This document shows, one piece after another, positions 7,517 to 14,987 of a DNA stretch of 32,775 bases. The stretch's first letter is position 1. Every line of letters starts with the position of its first letter. This stretch comes from Chitinophagaceae bacterium (GTDB lineage: Bacteria; Bacteroidota; Bacteroidia; Chitinophagales; Chitinophagaceae). The notes under the pieces were generated by a model. The model did not search any database. It saw only the letters and a program-made list of their open reading frames with translations, and was not told the origin of the DNA. The stretch covers positions 1-32,775 of the forward strand of contig CANGOX010000034.1 of assembly GCA_947455605.1 (NCBI GenBank), given 5' to 3'. Made by a program: the position numbers and the translations under genes.

Positions 7517-8230
7517 TTGGAAGATAAGATTATTGTTCGTGTAGCGAATAGTGGCGACACTCATTACGCACAAACCATAACAGACGAAATGGAGTCTTCT
7601 GCAAAAGCTCGTGGTACGGGTATTGCCAAAAGGAGTCCGGAATATGTTGCCAAAAAAATGGAAGAAGGTAAAGCCGTAATTGCTGTATTACCTGATGGCG
7701 AATGGGTAGGCTTCTGTTATATAGAGGTTTGGGGGCATGAGCAGTTTGTGGCCAACAGCGGACTCATTGTATCTCCACCCTACAGAAAAAGCGGAACAGC
7801 CAAAAAGATCAAGCAGACCATCTTTAATTTATCGAGGGAAAAATATCCACAAGCAAAAATATTTGGTTTAACAACGGGTCTTGCAGTGATGAAGATCAAC
7901 AGCGACCTGGGTTATGAGCCGGTAACCTATAGTGAGTTAACAGATGATGAAGAGTTCTGGGCAGGTTGTAAGAGTTGTGTGAATTATGATATTCTGATGA
8001 GCAAAGACAGGAAGAACTGTATGTGTACAGCCATGCTCTATGATCCGGCTGATCATTATGAACCAAAAGAAACGCAGGAAGATTTTAAACAGAACTCAAA
8101 GATCTATGAGCGTTTTATGAAAGTAAAACAAAGCAAATTACTGAGCTGGTTCAGAAAAAAAGAAACCAATGGAGGAACAGGGAATGGAACCAAACCAAAA
8201 TCATTGTTCCAGCTATTTTTCAATTTATAA
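7517..8230 (+). CDS. GNAT-family acyltransferase, likely first enzyme of the arginine pathway
   Basis: 237 residues read from a TTG start at 7517. No ATG or GTG lies in frame upstream before the stop at 7415, and the next Met (residue 25) would delete the first strand and helix of the fold. GNAT features: an N-terminal IIVRVA strand, a central sheet with WVGFCYIE, and an acetyl-CoA loop PPYRKSGTA (about 88-95). A C-terminal extension carries Cys151-x2-Cys154 and Cys168-x-Cys170, which could bind a metal, then a low-complexity Gly/Asn/Lys tail. It heads the arginine operon, which has no argA or argJ, so it probably acylates glutamate; acetyl versus succinyl donor cannot be told. It is separated from argG by 58 nt. 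Confidence 0.75.
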   Translation: MEDKIIVRVANSGDTHYAQTITDEMESSAKARGTGIAKRSPEYVAKKMEEGKAVIAVLPDGEWVGFCYIEVWGHEQFVANSGLIVSPPYRKSGTAKKIKQTIFNLSREKYPQAKIFGLTTGLAVMKINSDLGYEPVTYSELTDDEEFWAGCKSCVNYDILMSKDRKNCMCTAMLYDPADHYEPKETQEDFKQNSKIYERFMKVKQSKLLSWFRKKETNGGTGNGTKPKSLFQLFFNL

Positions 8231-8239
8231 AACCCCTAA

Positions 8240-8253
8240 CCCCCTGAAGGGGG
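8240..8253. repeat. CCCCC/GGGGG hairpin between the GNAT gene and argG
   Basis: CCCCC (8240-8244) pairs with GGGGG (8249-8253) around TGAA, within a short C-rich then G-rich stretch. It resembles the other CCTCC/GGAGG-type hairpins at 12142, 16326, 20411 and 20560. No T tract follows, so it is not read as a terminator. Confidence 0.55.
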
Positions 8254-8288
8254 AATTAATAATATTTATATAAAACCTTAGTAATAAA

Positions 8289-9533
8289 ATGAAAGCAGAG
8301 CAATTAAAAGATAGCAGAGCAGGAGATTCTTTACCGGCAGGCACTTCCGTTGTATTGGGATTTAGTGGTGGATTGGATACTTCTTACTGTGTAAAATATC
8401 TTACTGATGATAAAGGTTATGAAGTACATAGTGTGATTGTTAACACAGGCGGCTTTAGTGAGGAAGAACTGGTGAATATTGAAAAGCATGCATACACGTT
8501 GGGTGTGAAAACACACACTACTGTTGATGCCGTGAAAAGCTATTACAACAGCATCATCAAATACCTGATCTACGGAAATGTGTTGAAGAATAATACTTAC
8601 CCATTGAGTGTAAGTGCCGAGCGTTTGAGTCAGGCATTGCATATTGCCGAGCATGCAAAAAAACTGAATGCTAAAGCAGTAGTGCATGGCAGTACCGGTG
8701 CAGGTAACGACCAGGTAAGATTTGATATGATCTTCAATATCATGATACCCGGTGTGGAGATCATCACCCCGATCCGTGATATGAAACTGAGTCGTGAAGC
8801 AGAGATCGCTTATCTGAAAGAAAAAGGCGTGGCAATGAATTTTGAAAAAGCTGCGTATTCGATCAATAAAGGTTTATGGGGAACCAGTGTAGGCGGTAAA
8901 GAAACCCTGCAGTCAAAAGGAGTTTTACCCGAAGAAGCATGGCCAACACAGGTAACCAAAACCGGCAGTGAAGAAGTGAAACTGCATTTTGAAAAAGGAG
9001 AACTGACCGGTATTAACGACAAAACATTTGATCATCCTGCGAAAGCCATTCAATACCTGCAAACATTGGCAGGTCCTTATGGTGTAGGAAGAGATATACA
9101 TGTAGGCGATACCATTATCGGTATCAAAGGACGTGTGGGTTTTGAAGCAGCGGCTCCCATGGTTATATTAAAAGCGCACCATGCATTGGAAAAACATGTA
9201 CTTACAAAATGGCAGTTAGGCTGGAAAGACCAGTTGGCGCAGTTCTATGGCAACTGGCTGCATGAAGGCCAGATACTCGATCCGGTTATGCGCGATATTG
9301 AAGCCTACCTGGAAAGTTCACAAAACCATGTTACGGGAGATGTGTTTGTTCAGTTATTGCCTTATCGTTTTCAGGTGATCGGTATCGAATCGGCATATGA
9401 TCTGATGAGCAGTAAGTTTGGCAAATACGGTGAGATGAATACCGGCTGGAGCGGCGATGATGTAAGAGGTTTCTCCAAGATCTTCGGTAACCAGACAGCC
9501 ATCTATCATAATATCAAAGAGTCGAATAAATGA
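8289..9533 (+). CDS. argG: Argininosuccinate synthase
   Basis: 414 residues, the normal family length. It joins citrulline and aspartate with ATP to give argininosuccinate in the cytoplasm. The PP-loop FSGGLDTSYC lies at about residues 25-34; HGSTGAGNDQVRF (about 134-146) is the ATP/citrulline-binding signature, and EKAAYSINKGLWGTSVGG and the later ETLQSKGVLPEEAWP blocks are typical of the bacterial enzyme. The start ATG at 8289 follows a 58-nt gap after the GNAT gene. The stop overlaps the cupin start by 4 nt (ATGA), pointing to translational coupling. Confidence 0.97.
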   Translation: MKAEQLKDSRAGDSLPAGTSVVLGFSGGLDTSYCVKYLTDDKGYEVHSVIVNTGGFSEEELVNIEKHAYTLGVKTHTTVDAVKSYYNSIIKYLIYGNVLKNNTYPLSVSAERLSQALHIAEHAKKLNAKAVVHGSTGAGNDQVRFDMIFNIMIPGVEIITPIRDMKLSREAEIAYLKEKGVAMNFEKAAYSINKGLWGTSVGGKETLQSKGVLPEEAWPTQVTKTGSEEVKLHFEKGELTGINDKTFDHPAKAIQYLQTLAGPYGVGRDIHVGDTIIGIKGRVGFEAAAPMVILKAHHALEKHVLTKWQLGWKDQLAQFYGNWLHEGQILDPVMRDIEAYLESSQNHVTGDVFVQLLPYRFQVIGIESAYDLMSSKFGKYGEMNTGWSGDDVRGFSKIFGNQTAIYHNIKESNK

Positions 9534-9877
9534 TCATAAAGGTTTCGAAATACGAACCTTTGAAACATTACCAATGGGGTAATGCCTGTGATGGATGGAA
9601 CTTTGTGGATGAACCCTCTCTTTCTGTAAAACAGGAAAGAATGCTTGCCGGTACTGCAGAAGCACTGCATTATCATCAGCATGCCCGGCAGTTCTTCTTT
9701 ATACTGGAAGGTGTTGCCACATTCGAGATAGACAGTGAAATTGTGACAGTAGACGCACAGGAAGGTATTCATATCAAGCCGGGTCAGCAGCATCGTATCA
9801 GTAATCAATCAGCAACAGATTTAATATTCATTCTTTCATCGCAGCCAAACGCGGCTGGTGACAGGATCAACTTATAG
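9530..9877 (+). CDS. Small single-domain cupin inside the arginine operon
   Basis: 115 residues. Cupin motif 1 is HYHQHARQFFFILEG with His47, His49 and His51, and Gln54 where many cupins have the metal-binding Glu; motif 2 is GIHIKPGQQHRISN with His88. The spacing is typical of Cupin_2 proteins that bind one divalent metal. It overlaps argG by 4 nt and is followed by argC after 3 nt, so it is fully embedded in the operon. No cupin is a required step of arginine synthesis. It may be an accessory enzyme, a ligand sensor or a repair function; none of these can be chosen from sequence. Confidence 0.85.
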   Translation: MIIKVSKYEPLKHYQWGNACDGWNFVDEPSLSVKQERMLAGTAEALHYHQHARQFFFILEGVATFEIDSEIVTVDAQEGIHIKPGQQHRISNQSATDLIFILSSQPNAAGDRINL

Positions 9878-9880
9878 TAT

Positions 9881-10861
9881 ATGAAAAAAATCAAAGCGGG
9901 AATTGTTGGCGGAGCGGGATATACCGGTGGTGAGATGATCCGTTTATTGATCAACCATCCTTTAGTTTCCATTTCTTTTATTCACAGCACCAGCAATGCA
10001 GGGAACCCGGTGAGCAAGATACACGCAGACCTTGTGGGTGAAACGGATCTTGTGTTCACCGACACCCTGCAGAATGATATTGATGTTTTATTCTTATGTG
10101 TAGGACATGGAGATGCAAATAAATTCCTGATAGCTAATTCTATTGCAGATAATATAAGCATCATTGATCTTTCACAGGACTTCCGTTTAAGTTCCAAATC
10201 AACTATCGGTAACCGTTCATTTGTATATGGTTTGCCGGAGCTGAATAAAACTGCTATCCAATCTGCTCATAATATTGCCAACCCCGGATGTTTTGCAACA
10301 GCAATACAGCTGGGCTTATTACCATTGGCCAAAGCCGGTATATTGGGAGATGTATATACAACCGGTATTACTGGATCAACCGGTGCCGGACAAGGATTGA
10401 GCACAACTTCACATTTTAGCTGGAGGGCCAATAATATTCAGGCATATAAATCATTACAACACCAACATATCAATGAGATCCATCAGAGCCTGCAGCAGTT
10501 GCAGGGCAATGATGGCATGTATGTGAATTTTGTTCCATGGAGAGGAGATTTTACAAGAGGGATCTATATCAGTTCCATCATTGATTGTGGGTTGCCGATA
10601 GAGGAGGTCCGACGGTTGTATTCGGATTACTATGCAGATAGTCCGTTCACTCATGTAAGTGAAACCATGATCGATCTGAAACAGGTTGTGAATACAAATA
10701 AGTGTCTTATCTATATTGAAAAACAGGGAACCAAGATCGTAGTACATTCTGCTATTGATAATTTACTGAAAGGTGCCTGCGGTCAGGCTGTTCAAAATAT
10801 GAACCTTGTTTTTGGATTGGATGAGACGGCCGGTTTGAAATTGAAAGCAAATTATTTTTAA
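9881..10861 (+). CDS. argC: N-acyl-gamma-glutamyl-phosphate reductase
   Basis: 326 residues. It reduces N-acylglutamyl phosphate to the semialdehyde with NADPH, the third step of the pathway. The dinucleotide-binding GIVGGAGYTGGEMIRLL lies at about residues 7-23; the catalytic Cys is Cys137 in NPGCFAT; GITGSTGAGQG and the HQHINEI block (His substrate site) follow. The length is near that of the shorter ArgC type. It starts 3 nt after the cupin gene. Its stop is followed at once by the heptad repeat at 10869-10931 that separates it from argD. Confidence 0.95.
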   Translation: MKKIKAGIVGGAGYTGGEMIRLLINHPLVSISFIHSTSNAGNPVSKIHADLVGETDLVFTDTLQNDIDVLFLCVGHGDANKFLIANSIADNISIIDLSQDFRLSSKSTIGNRSFVYGLPELNKTAIQSAHNIANPGCFATAIQLGLLPLAKAGILGDVYTTGITGSTGAGQGLSTTSHFSWRANNIQAYKSLQHQHINEIHQSLQQLQGNDGMYVNFVPWRGDFTRGIYISSIIDCGLPIEEVRRLYSDYYADSPFTHVSETMIDLKQVVNTNKCLIYIEKQGTKIVVHSAIDNLLKGACGQAVQNMNLVFGLDETAGLKLKANYF

Positions 10862-10868
10862 ATAAGCC

Positions 10869-10931
10869 TAACGCTTAACGCTTAACGCATAACGCTGCGT
10901 TCGGCGTTCAGCGTTTAGCATCAAGCGCAAA
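10869..10931. repeat. Nine phased 7-nt words forming an inverted repeat, between argC and argD
   Basis: The interval divides without remainder into nine 7-mers. The first four fit TAACGCN (TAACGCT, TAACGCA), and the next three fit GCGTTNN (GCGTTCG, GCGTTTA), the reverse complement of the AACGC core. Two decayed units, GCATCAA and GCGCAAA, close the array. The orientation switch lies at 10896/10897. The array fills almost the whole 72-nt gap and ends two bases before the argD start, so it would sit at the argD ribosome site. Confidence 0.85.
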
Positions 10932-10933
10932 AA

Positions 10934-12109
10934 ATGAAACTATTCGACGTATACCCTTTAAATAACATCGCCATCACAAGCGCCAAAGGCTCCTATGTAT
11001 GGGATGCAGATGGTGTGCAGTATTTAGATATGTATGGCGGTCATGCAGTGATCAGTATTGGCCATACGCACCCTCATTGGGTAGACAGAATTGAGAACCA
11101 ATTGGAAAAGATCGCTTTTTACTCTAATTCTGTGATCATTCCTATTCAGAAACAATTGGCCGAAACACTGGGAAGGATAAGTGGTAAAGAAGCGTACCAG
11201 TTGTTTCTTTGTAACAGCGGAGCAGAAGCAAATGAGAATGCATTAAAACTGGCCTCATTTGTAAATGGCCGTAAAAAGATCATCTCTTTTTCAAAATCAT
11301 TCCATGGAAGAACTTCATTGGCAGTAGCTGCTACGGATAACCCTTCTATTATTGCGCCGGTGAATGAAACCGATAATGTGATCTTTCTTCCTTTTAATGA
11401 TGAAACAGCTTTGAAAGCCTGTTTTGCTAAACACGGAAATGAAATTTCATCAGTGATCATTGAAGGGATCCAGGGAGTGGGCGGTATCAATATTGCTAAT
11501 AATTCCTTTCTGCAACTGATCAGGCAATTATGTGATGATAATGGGTCTGTTTACATTGCTGATAGTGTACAATGCGGTTATGGAAGAAGTGGACAATTCT
11601 TTTCGCATGATTTTGCTGGGGTGAATGCCGATATTTATACGATGGCGAAAGGTATGGGTAATGGATTTCCGGTAGCGGGCATTCTGATTGCTCCACAGAT
11701 TCAACCTAAGTATGGCATGCTGGGTACAACCTTTGGAGGGAACCAGCTCGCTTGCGCAGCAGCATTGGCCGTATTGGAAGTGATTGAGAATGAAAAGCTG
11801 ATCGAAAACGCAAAAGAGAATGGCGAATACCTGATAAATAAATTAAAGGCAATAACTGTTTTGAAAAATGTTCGTGGCAGGGGCTTAATGATTGGATTTG
11901 ATGTGCCGGAAGAATTAAAGGAGTTAAAGAAAAAACTACTGTTTGACTTTAAAGTATTTACCGGCGAAGCAAAACCGAATGTGATCCGTCTTTTACCGTC
12001 ATTGGCACTTACTAAGCGTCAGATAGATGACTTTTTAGATTCATTAGAAGAGGCAATTGAAGAACTCAGCAGCTTACAGAAAGCTGAAGTGAGTGACATA
12101 AAAAAGTAA
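10934..12109 (+). CDS. argD: N-acylornithine aminotransferase
   Basis: 391 residues, a class III PLP aminotransferase that moves the amino group from glutamate to N-acylglutamate semialdehyde. NSGAEANE (94-101) binds the PLP phosphate, FHGRTSLA follows, Asp210 (in ADSVQCGYGRSG) should contact the pyridine nitrogen, and Lys239 in MAKGMGNGFPVAG is the Schiff-base lysine. The neighbour of Asp210 is Ser where many relatives have Glu. The ATG at 10934 directly follows a repeat array and has no Shine-Dalgarno sequence, which is not unusual in this phylum. Confidence 0.95.
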   Translation: MKLFDVYPLNNIAITSAKGSYVWDADGVQYLDMYGGHAVISIGHTHPHWVDRIENQLEKIAFYSNSVIIPIQKQLAETLGRISGKEAYQLFLCNSGAEANENALKLASFVNGRKKIISFSKSFHGRTSLAVAATDNPSIIAPVNETDNVIFLPFNDETALKACFAKHGNEISSVIIEGIQGVGGINIANNSFLQLIRQLCDDNGSVYIADSVQCGYGRSGQFFSHDFAGVNADIYTMAKGMGNGFPVAGILIAPQIQPKYGMLGTTFGGNQLACAAALAVLEVIENEKLIENAKENGEYLINKLKAITVLKNVRGRGLMIGFDVPEELKELKKKLLFDFKVFTGEAKPNVIRLLPSLALTKRQIDDFLDSLEEAIEELSSLQKAEVSDIKK

Positions 12110-12139
12110 AATAGTAGTTCAATAGTTGATCAATATAAA

Positions 12140-12155
12140 ATCTCCTTTAGGAGTT
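12140..12155. repeat. CTCC/GGAG hairpin between argD and argF'
   Basis: CTCC (12142-12145) pairs with GGAG (12150-12153) around TTTA, just upstream of the argF' start at 12161. The GGAG half could also serve as a ribosome-binding sequence 8 nt from the ATG, in which case the hairpin would hide it. It resembles other C-rich/G-rich hairpins of the window. Confidence 0.45.
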
Positions 12156-12160
12156 AGAAC

Positions 12161-13132
12161 ATGAAAAAATTTATTTCAGTTCACGATGTAGCAGATATTA
12201 ATGCATTGGCTGCAAAAGCTTTGGCATACAAAGCGAATCCATTTGCGGACAGGAATCTTGGTGCCGATAAACGGGTAGGGTTATTATTCCTGAATCCAAG
12301 TCTGCGTACCCGTTTAAGTACACAGATCGCTGCAAAGAATCTGGGTATGGAAGCGATTGTATTCAACGTTGACAAAGAAGGCTGGGCATTGGAATTTGAA
12401 GAAGGCGCGATCATGAGCGGAAATACGGTGGAACATGTAAAAGATGCGGCACCCATACTCGGACAATATTTTGATATTCTCTGCATGCGTACATTTCCTT
12501 CATTAAAAAACAAGGAAGAAGATTACAGTGAAATGCTGATCAACCAGTTTATTAAATATGCAGGGGTACCGGTTGTGAGCCTGGAAAGCGGAACTTTACA
12601 CCCATTGCAGTCTTTAACAGATATTGTTACGATCAAAGAAAATATGGTACACTCCCCTTTAAGGACTGGGAGTAAACCCAAAATAGTTCTTACCTGGGCC
12701 CCACATATCAAACCGTTACCGCAATGTGTTGCCAACAGCTTTGCACAATGGATCAATGCATGGGGTGAAGCAGATTTTGTGATCACACACCCCCAGGAAT
12801 ATGAACTGGCGGAAGAATTTACCAAGGGTGCTACTATAACACATGATCAGGATGCGGCATTAAAAGACGCAGACTTTGTGTATGTGAAAAATTGGAGTAC
12901 CTATACCGATTACGGAAAAATATATGAGAACGATCCGGCATGGATGCTTACCGAAGAGAAGCTGGCTACTACACGTAATGCCAAAGTGATGCACTGCCTT
13001 CCGGTAAGAAGAAATGTAGAACTCAGCGACGAGGTATTGGATAGCGCTCACAGTCTTGTGTCTACTCAGGCAGGCAACAGGGTATGGGCGGCGCAGGCAG
13101 TATTGTCTGAAATTTTAAGAACTAACTTTTGA
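12161..13132 (+). CDS. argF': N-acetyl- or N-succinyl-ornithine carbamoyltransferase
   Basis: 323 residues. It transfers the carbamoyl group to N-acylornithine, making N-acylcitrulline; the presence of this enzyme instead of ornithine carbamoyltransferase is typical of Bacteroidota and Xanthomonas. FLNPSLRTRLS (43-53) is the carbamoyl-phosphate loop, HPLQSLTDI carries the second phosphate site, and MHCLPVRRNVE the late active-site loop. It aligns without gaps at the N-terminus with the remembered Bacteroides fragilis succinylornithine enzyme. At residue 90, which separates succinyl (Pro90) from acetyl (Glu92 in Xanthomonas) enzymes, this protein has Val, so the natural acyl group is open. It follows argD by 51 nt; argB starts 3 nt later. 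Confidence 0.93.
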   Translation: MKKFISVHDVADINALAAKALAYKANPFADRNLGADKRVGLLFLNPSLRTRLSTQIAAKNLGMEAIVFNVDKEGWALEFEEGAIMSGNTVEHVKDAAPILGQYFDILCMRTFPSLKNKEEDYSEMLINQFIKYAGVPVVSLESGTLHPLQSLTDIVTIKENMVHSPLRTGSKPKIVLTWAPHIKPLPQCVANSFAQWINAWGEADFVITHPQEYELAEEFTKGATITHDQDAALKDADFVYVKNWSTYTDYGKIYENDPAWMLTEEKLATTRNAKVMHCLPVRRNVELSDEVLDSAHSLVSTQAGNRVWAAQAVLSEILRTNF

Positions 13133-13135
13133 TAC

Positions 13136-13921
13136 GTGGATACTGTAATTGTTATCAAGATCGGAGGCAATATTATTGATGATGAAGGAAAACTTTCATC
13201 ATTCCTGAAATTATTTGCCGGTGTGAAAGGGAAAAAAGTATTGGTACATGGTGGCGGAAAGTTGGCTACAAAATTGGCAGCAGATCTTGGAGTAGAACAA
13301 CAAATGATTGACGGAAGAAGGATCACAGATGCAGAAACATTGAAGATCGTAACCATGGTGTATGCAGGTTATATCAATAAAAACATTGTAGCCAAACTGC
13401 AAGCCAATGGCTGTAATGCAATAGGCTTAAGTGGTGCAGATGGTAACCTGATTACGGCGCATAAAAGAAAACATGCCACCATAGATTACGGATTTGTGGG
13501 TGATGTTGATCAAGTGAATGCTTCGCTTTTACAAAATCTGCTTGATAACCATATGACAGTAGTGGCCGCCCCAATAACGCAGGACGGGAATGGTCAGCTT
13601 TTAAATACCAACGCAGATACCATTGCTCAGGAAATTGCGAAAGCATTGGGTAAGTTTTATAACGTAAAACTGATCTACTCTTTTGAAAAGAAAGGTGTAT
13701 TGCTGGATGTGGAAAATGAAGATTCTGTTATTCCTTTGATCAACCCGGTATATTATAACGAGCTGAAAGAAAAGCAACTGATCTTCGCAGGCATGCTTCC
13801 CAAACTGGATAATGCATTTTCTGCTTTACAGAATGGGGTGAAACAAGTGATCATTGGTAAGGCAGAAGAACTGGATCAATTGATCACAGGCAAATCAGGT
13901 ACAACCATTACATATGAATGA
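13136..13921 (+). CDS. argB: N-acylglutamate kinase
   Basis: 261 residues from a GTG start at 13136, 3 nt after the argF' stop; no ATG is available nearby and the first residues (VIVIKIGGN) are already the first strand of the fold. It phosphorylates N-acylglutamate with ATP, usually the point of arginine feedback. KIGGN (8-12) and LVHGGGK are the nucleotide/phosphate loops; GLSGADGNLI and the NTNADTIAQEIA segment hold the substrate and catalytic Asp. It lacks the N-terminal helix seen in arginine-sensitive hexameric kinases, so inhibition by arginine is doubtful. The stop overlaps the next gene by 8 nt. Confidence 0.94.
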   Translation: MDTVIVIKIGGNIIDDEGKLSSFLKLFAGVKGKKVLVHGGGKLATKLAADLGVEQQMIDGRRITDAETLKIVTMVYAGYINKNIVAKLQANGCNAIGLSGADGNLITAHKRKHATIDYGFVGDVDQVNASLLQNLLDNHMTVVAAPITQDGNGQLLNTNADTIAQEIAKALGKFYNVKLIYSFEKKGVLLDVENEDSVIPLINPVYYNELKEKQLIFAGMLPKLDNAFSALQNGVKQVIIGKAEELDQLITGKSGTTITYE

Positions 13922-14987
13922 GCAGGTACTAAATAAGGTTACTCAGAATGCGGTTACACTGTTAAAAAAGTTGATCGCTATACCTTCTTTTAGTAAGGAG
14001 GAAGATAAAACAGCAGACCGTATTGAAACCTTTCTTCTGACGAATGGGGTAATTGCAAATCGTTTTCTGAATAATGTTTGGGCTGTAAATAAGCACTACA
14101 ACGCAAGTAAACCAAATTTGCTGCTCAACTCACACCATGATACTGTTAAGCCTAACAAAGCCTATACACTTGATCCATTTACACCCATTGAAATTGAAGG
14201 CAAACTTTTCGGATTGGGCAGTAACGATGCCGGCGGTTCCCTAGTGGCATTAATGGCGGCCTTTCTCTATTTTTATGAAGCAGAAGGGTTGGCTTACAAT
14301 CTTGTATTTGCAGCAACTGCCGAAGAAGAGATTTCAGGAAAGAATGGCATAGAAATATTACTGGCAGAATTACCCACCATCGATTGTGGCCTCGTGGGAG
14401 AACCTACCCAGATGCAGATGGCTATTGCCGAACGTGGATTATTGGTACTGGATGTGATCACCCAGGGTGTAGCCGGTCATGCTGCCAGAGAAGAAGGTGA
14501 AAATGCATTGTACAAAGCATTACCCGATCTGGAATGGTTCAGGAATTACCGTTTTGAAAAAGTATCTCCCTTGCTGGGTGAAGTGAAAATGACAGTTACG
14601 GTTATTGAAACAGAGAATAAAGCACACAACGTGGTGCCTTCTCAATGCAGGTTTGTAGTAGATGTGCGGGTGAATGAGCTCTATACTTTCGAAGAGATAC
14701 TCCATACGATAAGAACAAATGTACATAGTGAGGTAACTCCAAGAAGCCTTCGTATGCGTTCCACTTCTATTGCTATGGATCATCCTTTGGTTTTAGCAGG
14801 GTTAGACCTGAAACGCAGTTATTATGGCTCTCCTACAACCAGTGATAAGGCTTTGATGCCTTTTCAGACATTAAAGATCGGTCCGGGGGATAGTGCAAGA
14901 AGTCATACCGCTGATGAGTATATTTATACAGCAGAAATAGAAAAAGGTATTGATCTGTACATACAACTATTAAAGCAAGTACTATGA
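13914..14987 (+). CDS. argE: M20 metallo-deacylase, N-acylcitrulline/N-acylornithine deacylase type
   Basis: 357 residues of the M20 family. Metal ligands are visible: His/Asp in NSHHDTV, Asp in GLGSNDAGGS, the Glu pair in TAEEEISG (general base and ligand), Glu in LVGEPT and His in RSHTADEY. A dimerisation insert begins at GVAGHAAR. In this operon the substrate is expected to be N-acylcitrulline, because the carbamoyltransferase acts on acylated ornithine; the argE symbol therefore marks the family, not proven N-acetylornithine specificity. It overlaps argB by 8 nt and argH by 4 nt, so expression is likely coupled. Confidence 0.9.
   Translation: MNEQVLNKVTQNAVTLLKKLIAIPSFSKEEDKTADRIETFLLTNGVIANRFLNNVWAVNKHYNASKPNLLLNSHHDTVKPNKAYTLDPFTPIEIEGKLFGLGSNDAGGSLVALMAAFLYFYEAEGLAYNLVFAATAEEEISGKNGIEILLAELPTIDCGLVGEPTQMQMAIAERGLLVLDVITQGVAGHAAREEGENALYKALPDLEWFRNYRFEKVSPLLGEVKMTVTVIETENKAHNVVPSQCRFVVDVRVNELYTFEEILHTIRTNVHSEVTPRSLRMRSTSIAMDHPLVLAGLDLKRSYYGSPTTSDKALMPFQTLKIGPGDSARSHTADEYIYTAEIEKGIDLYIQLLKQVL

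Noticed and set aside
10869..10931. Phased 7-nt array considered as a CRISPR or minisatellite
   Set aside because: Units are far too short for CRISPR, there are no spacers or cas genes, and the orientation switches in the middle, unlike a simple tandem repeat.
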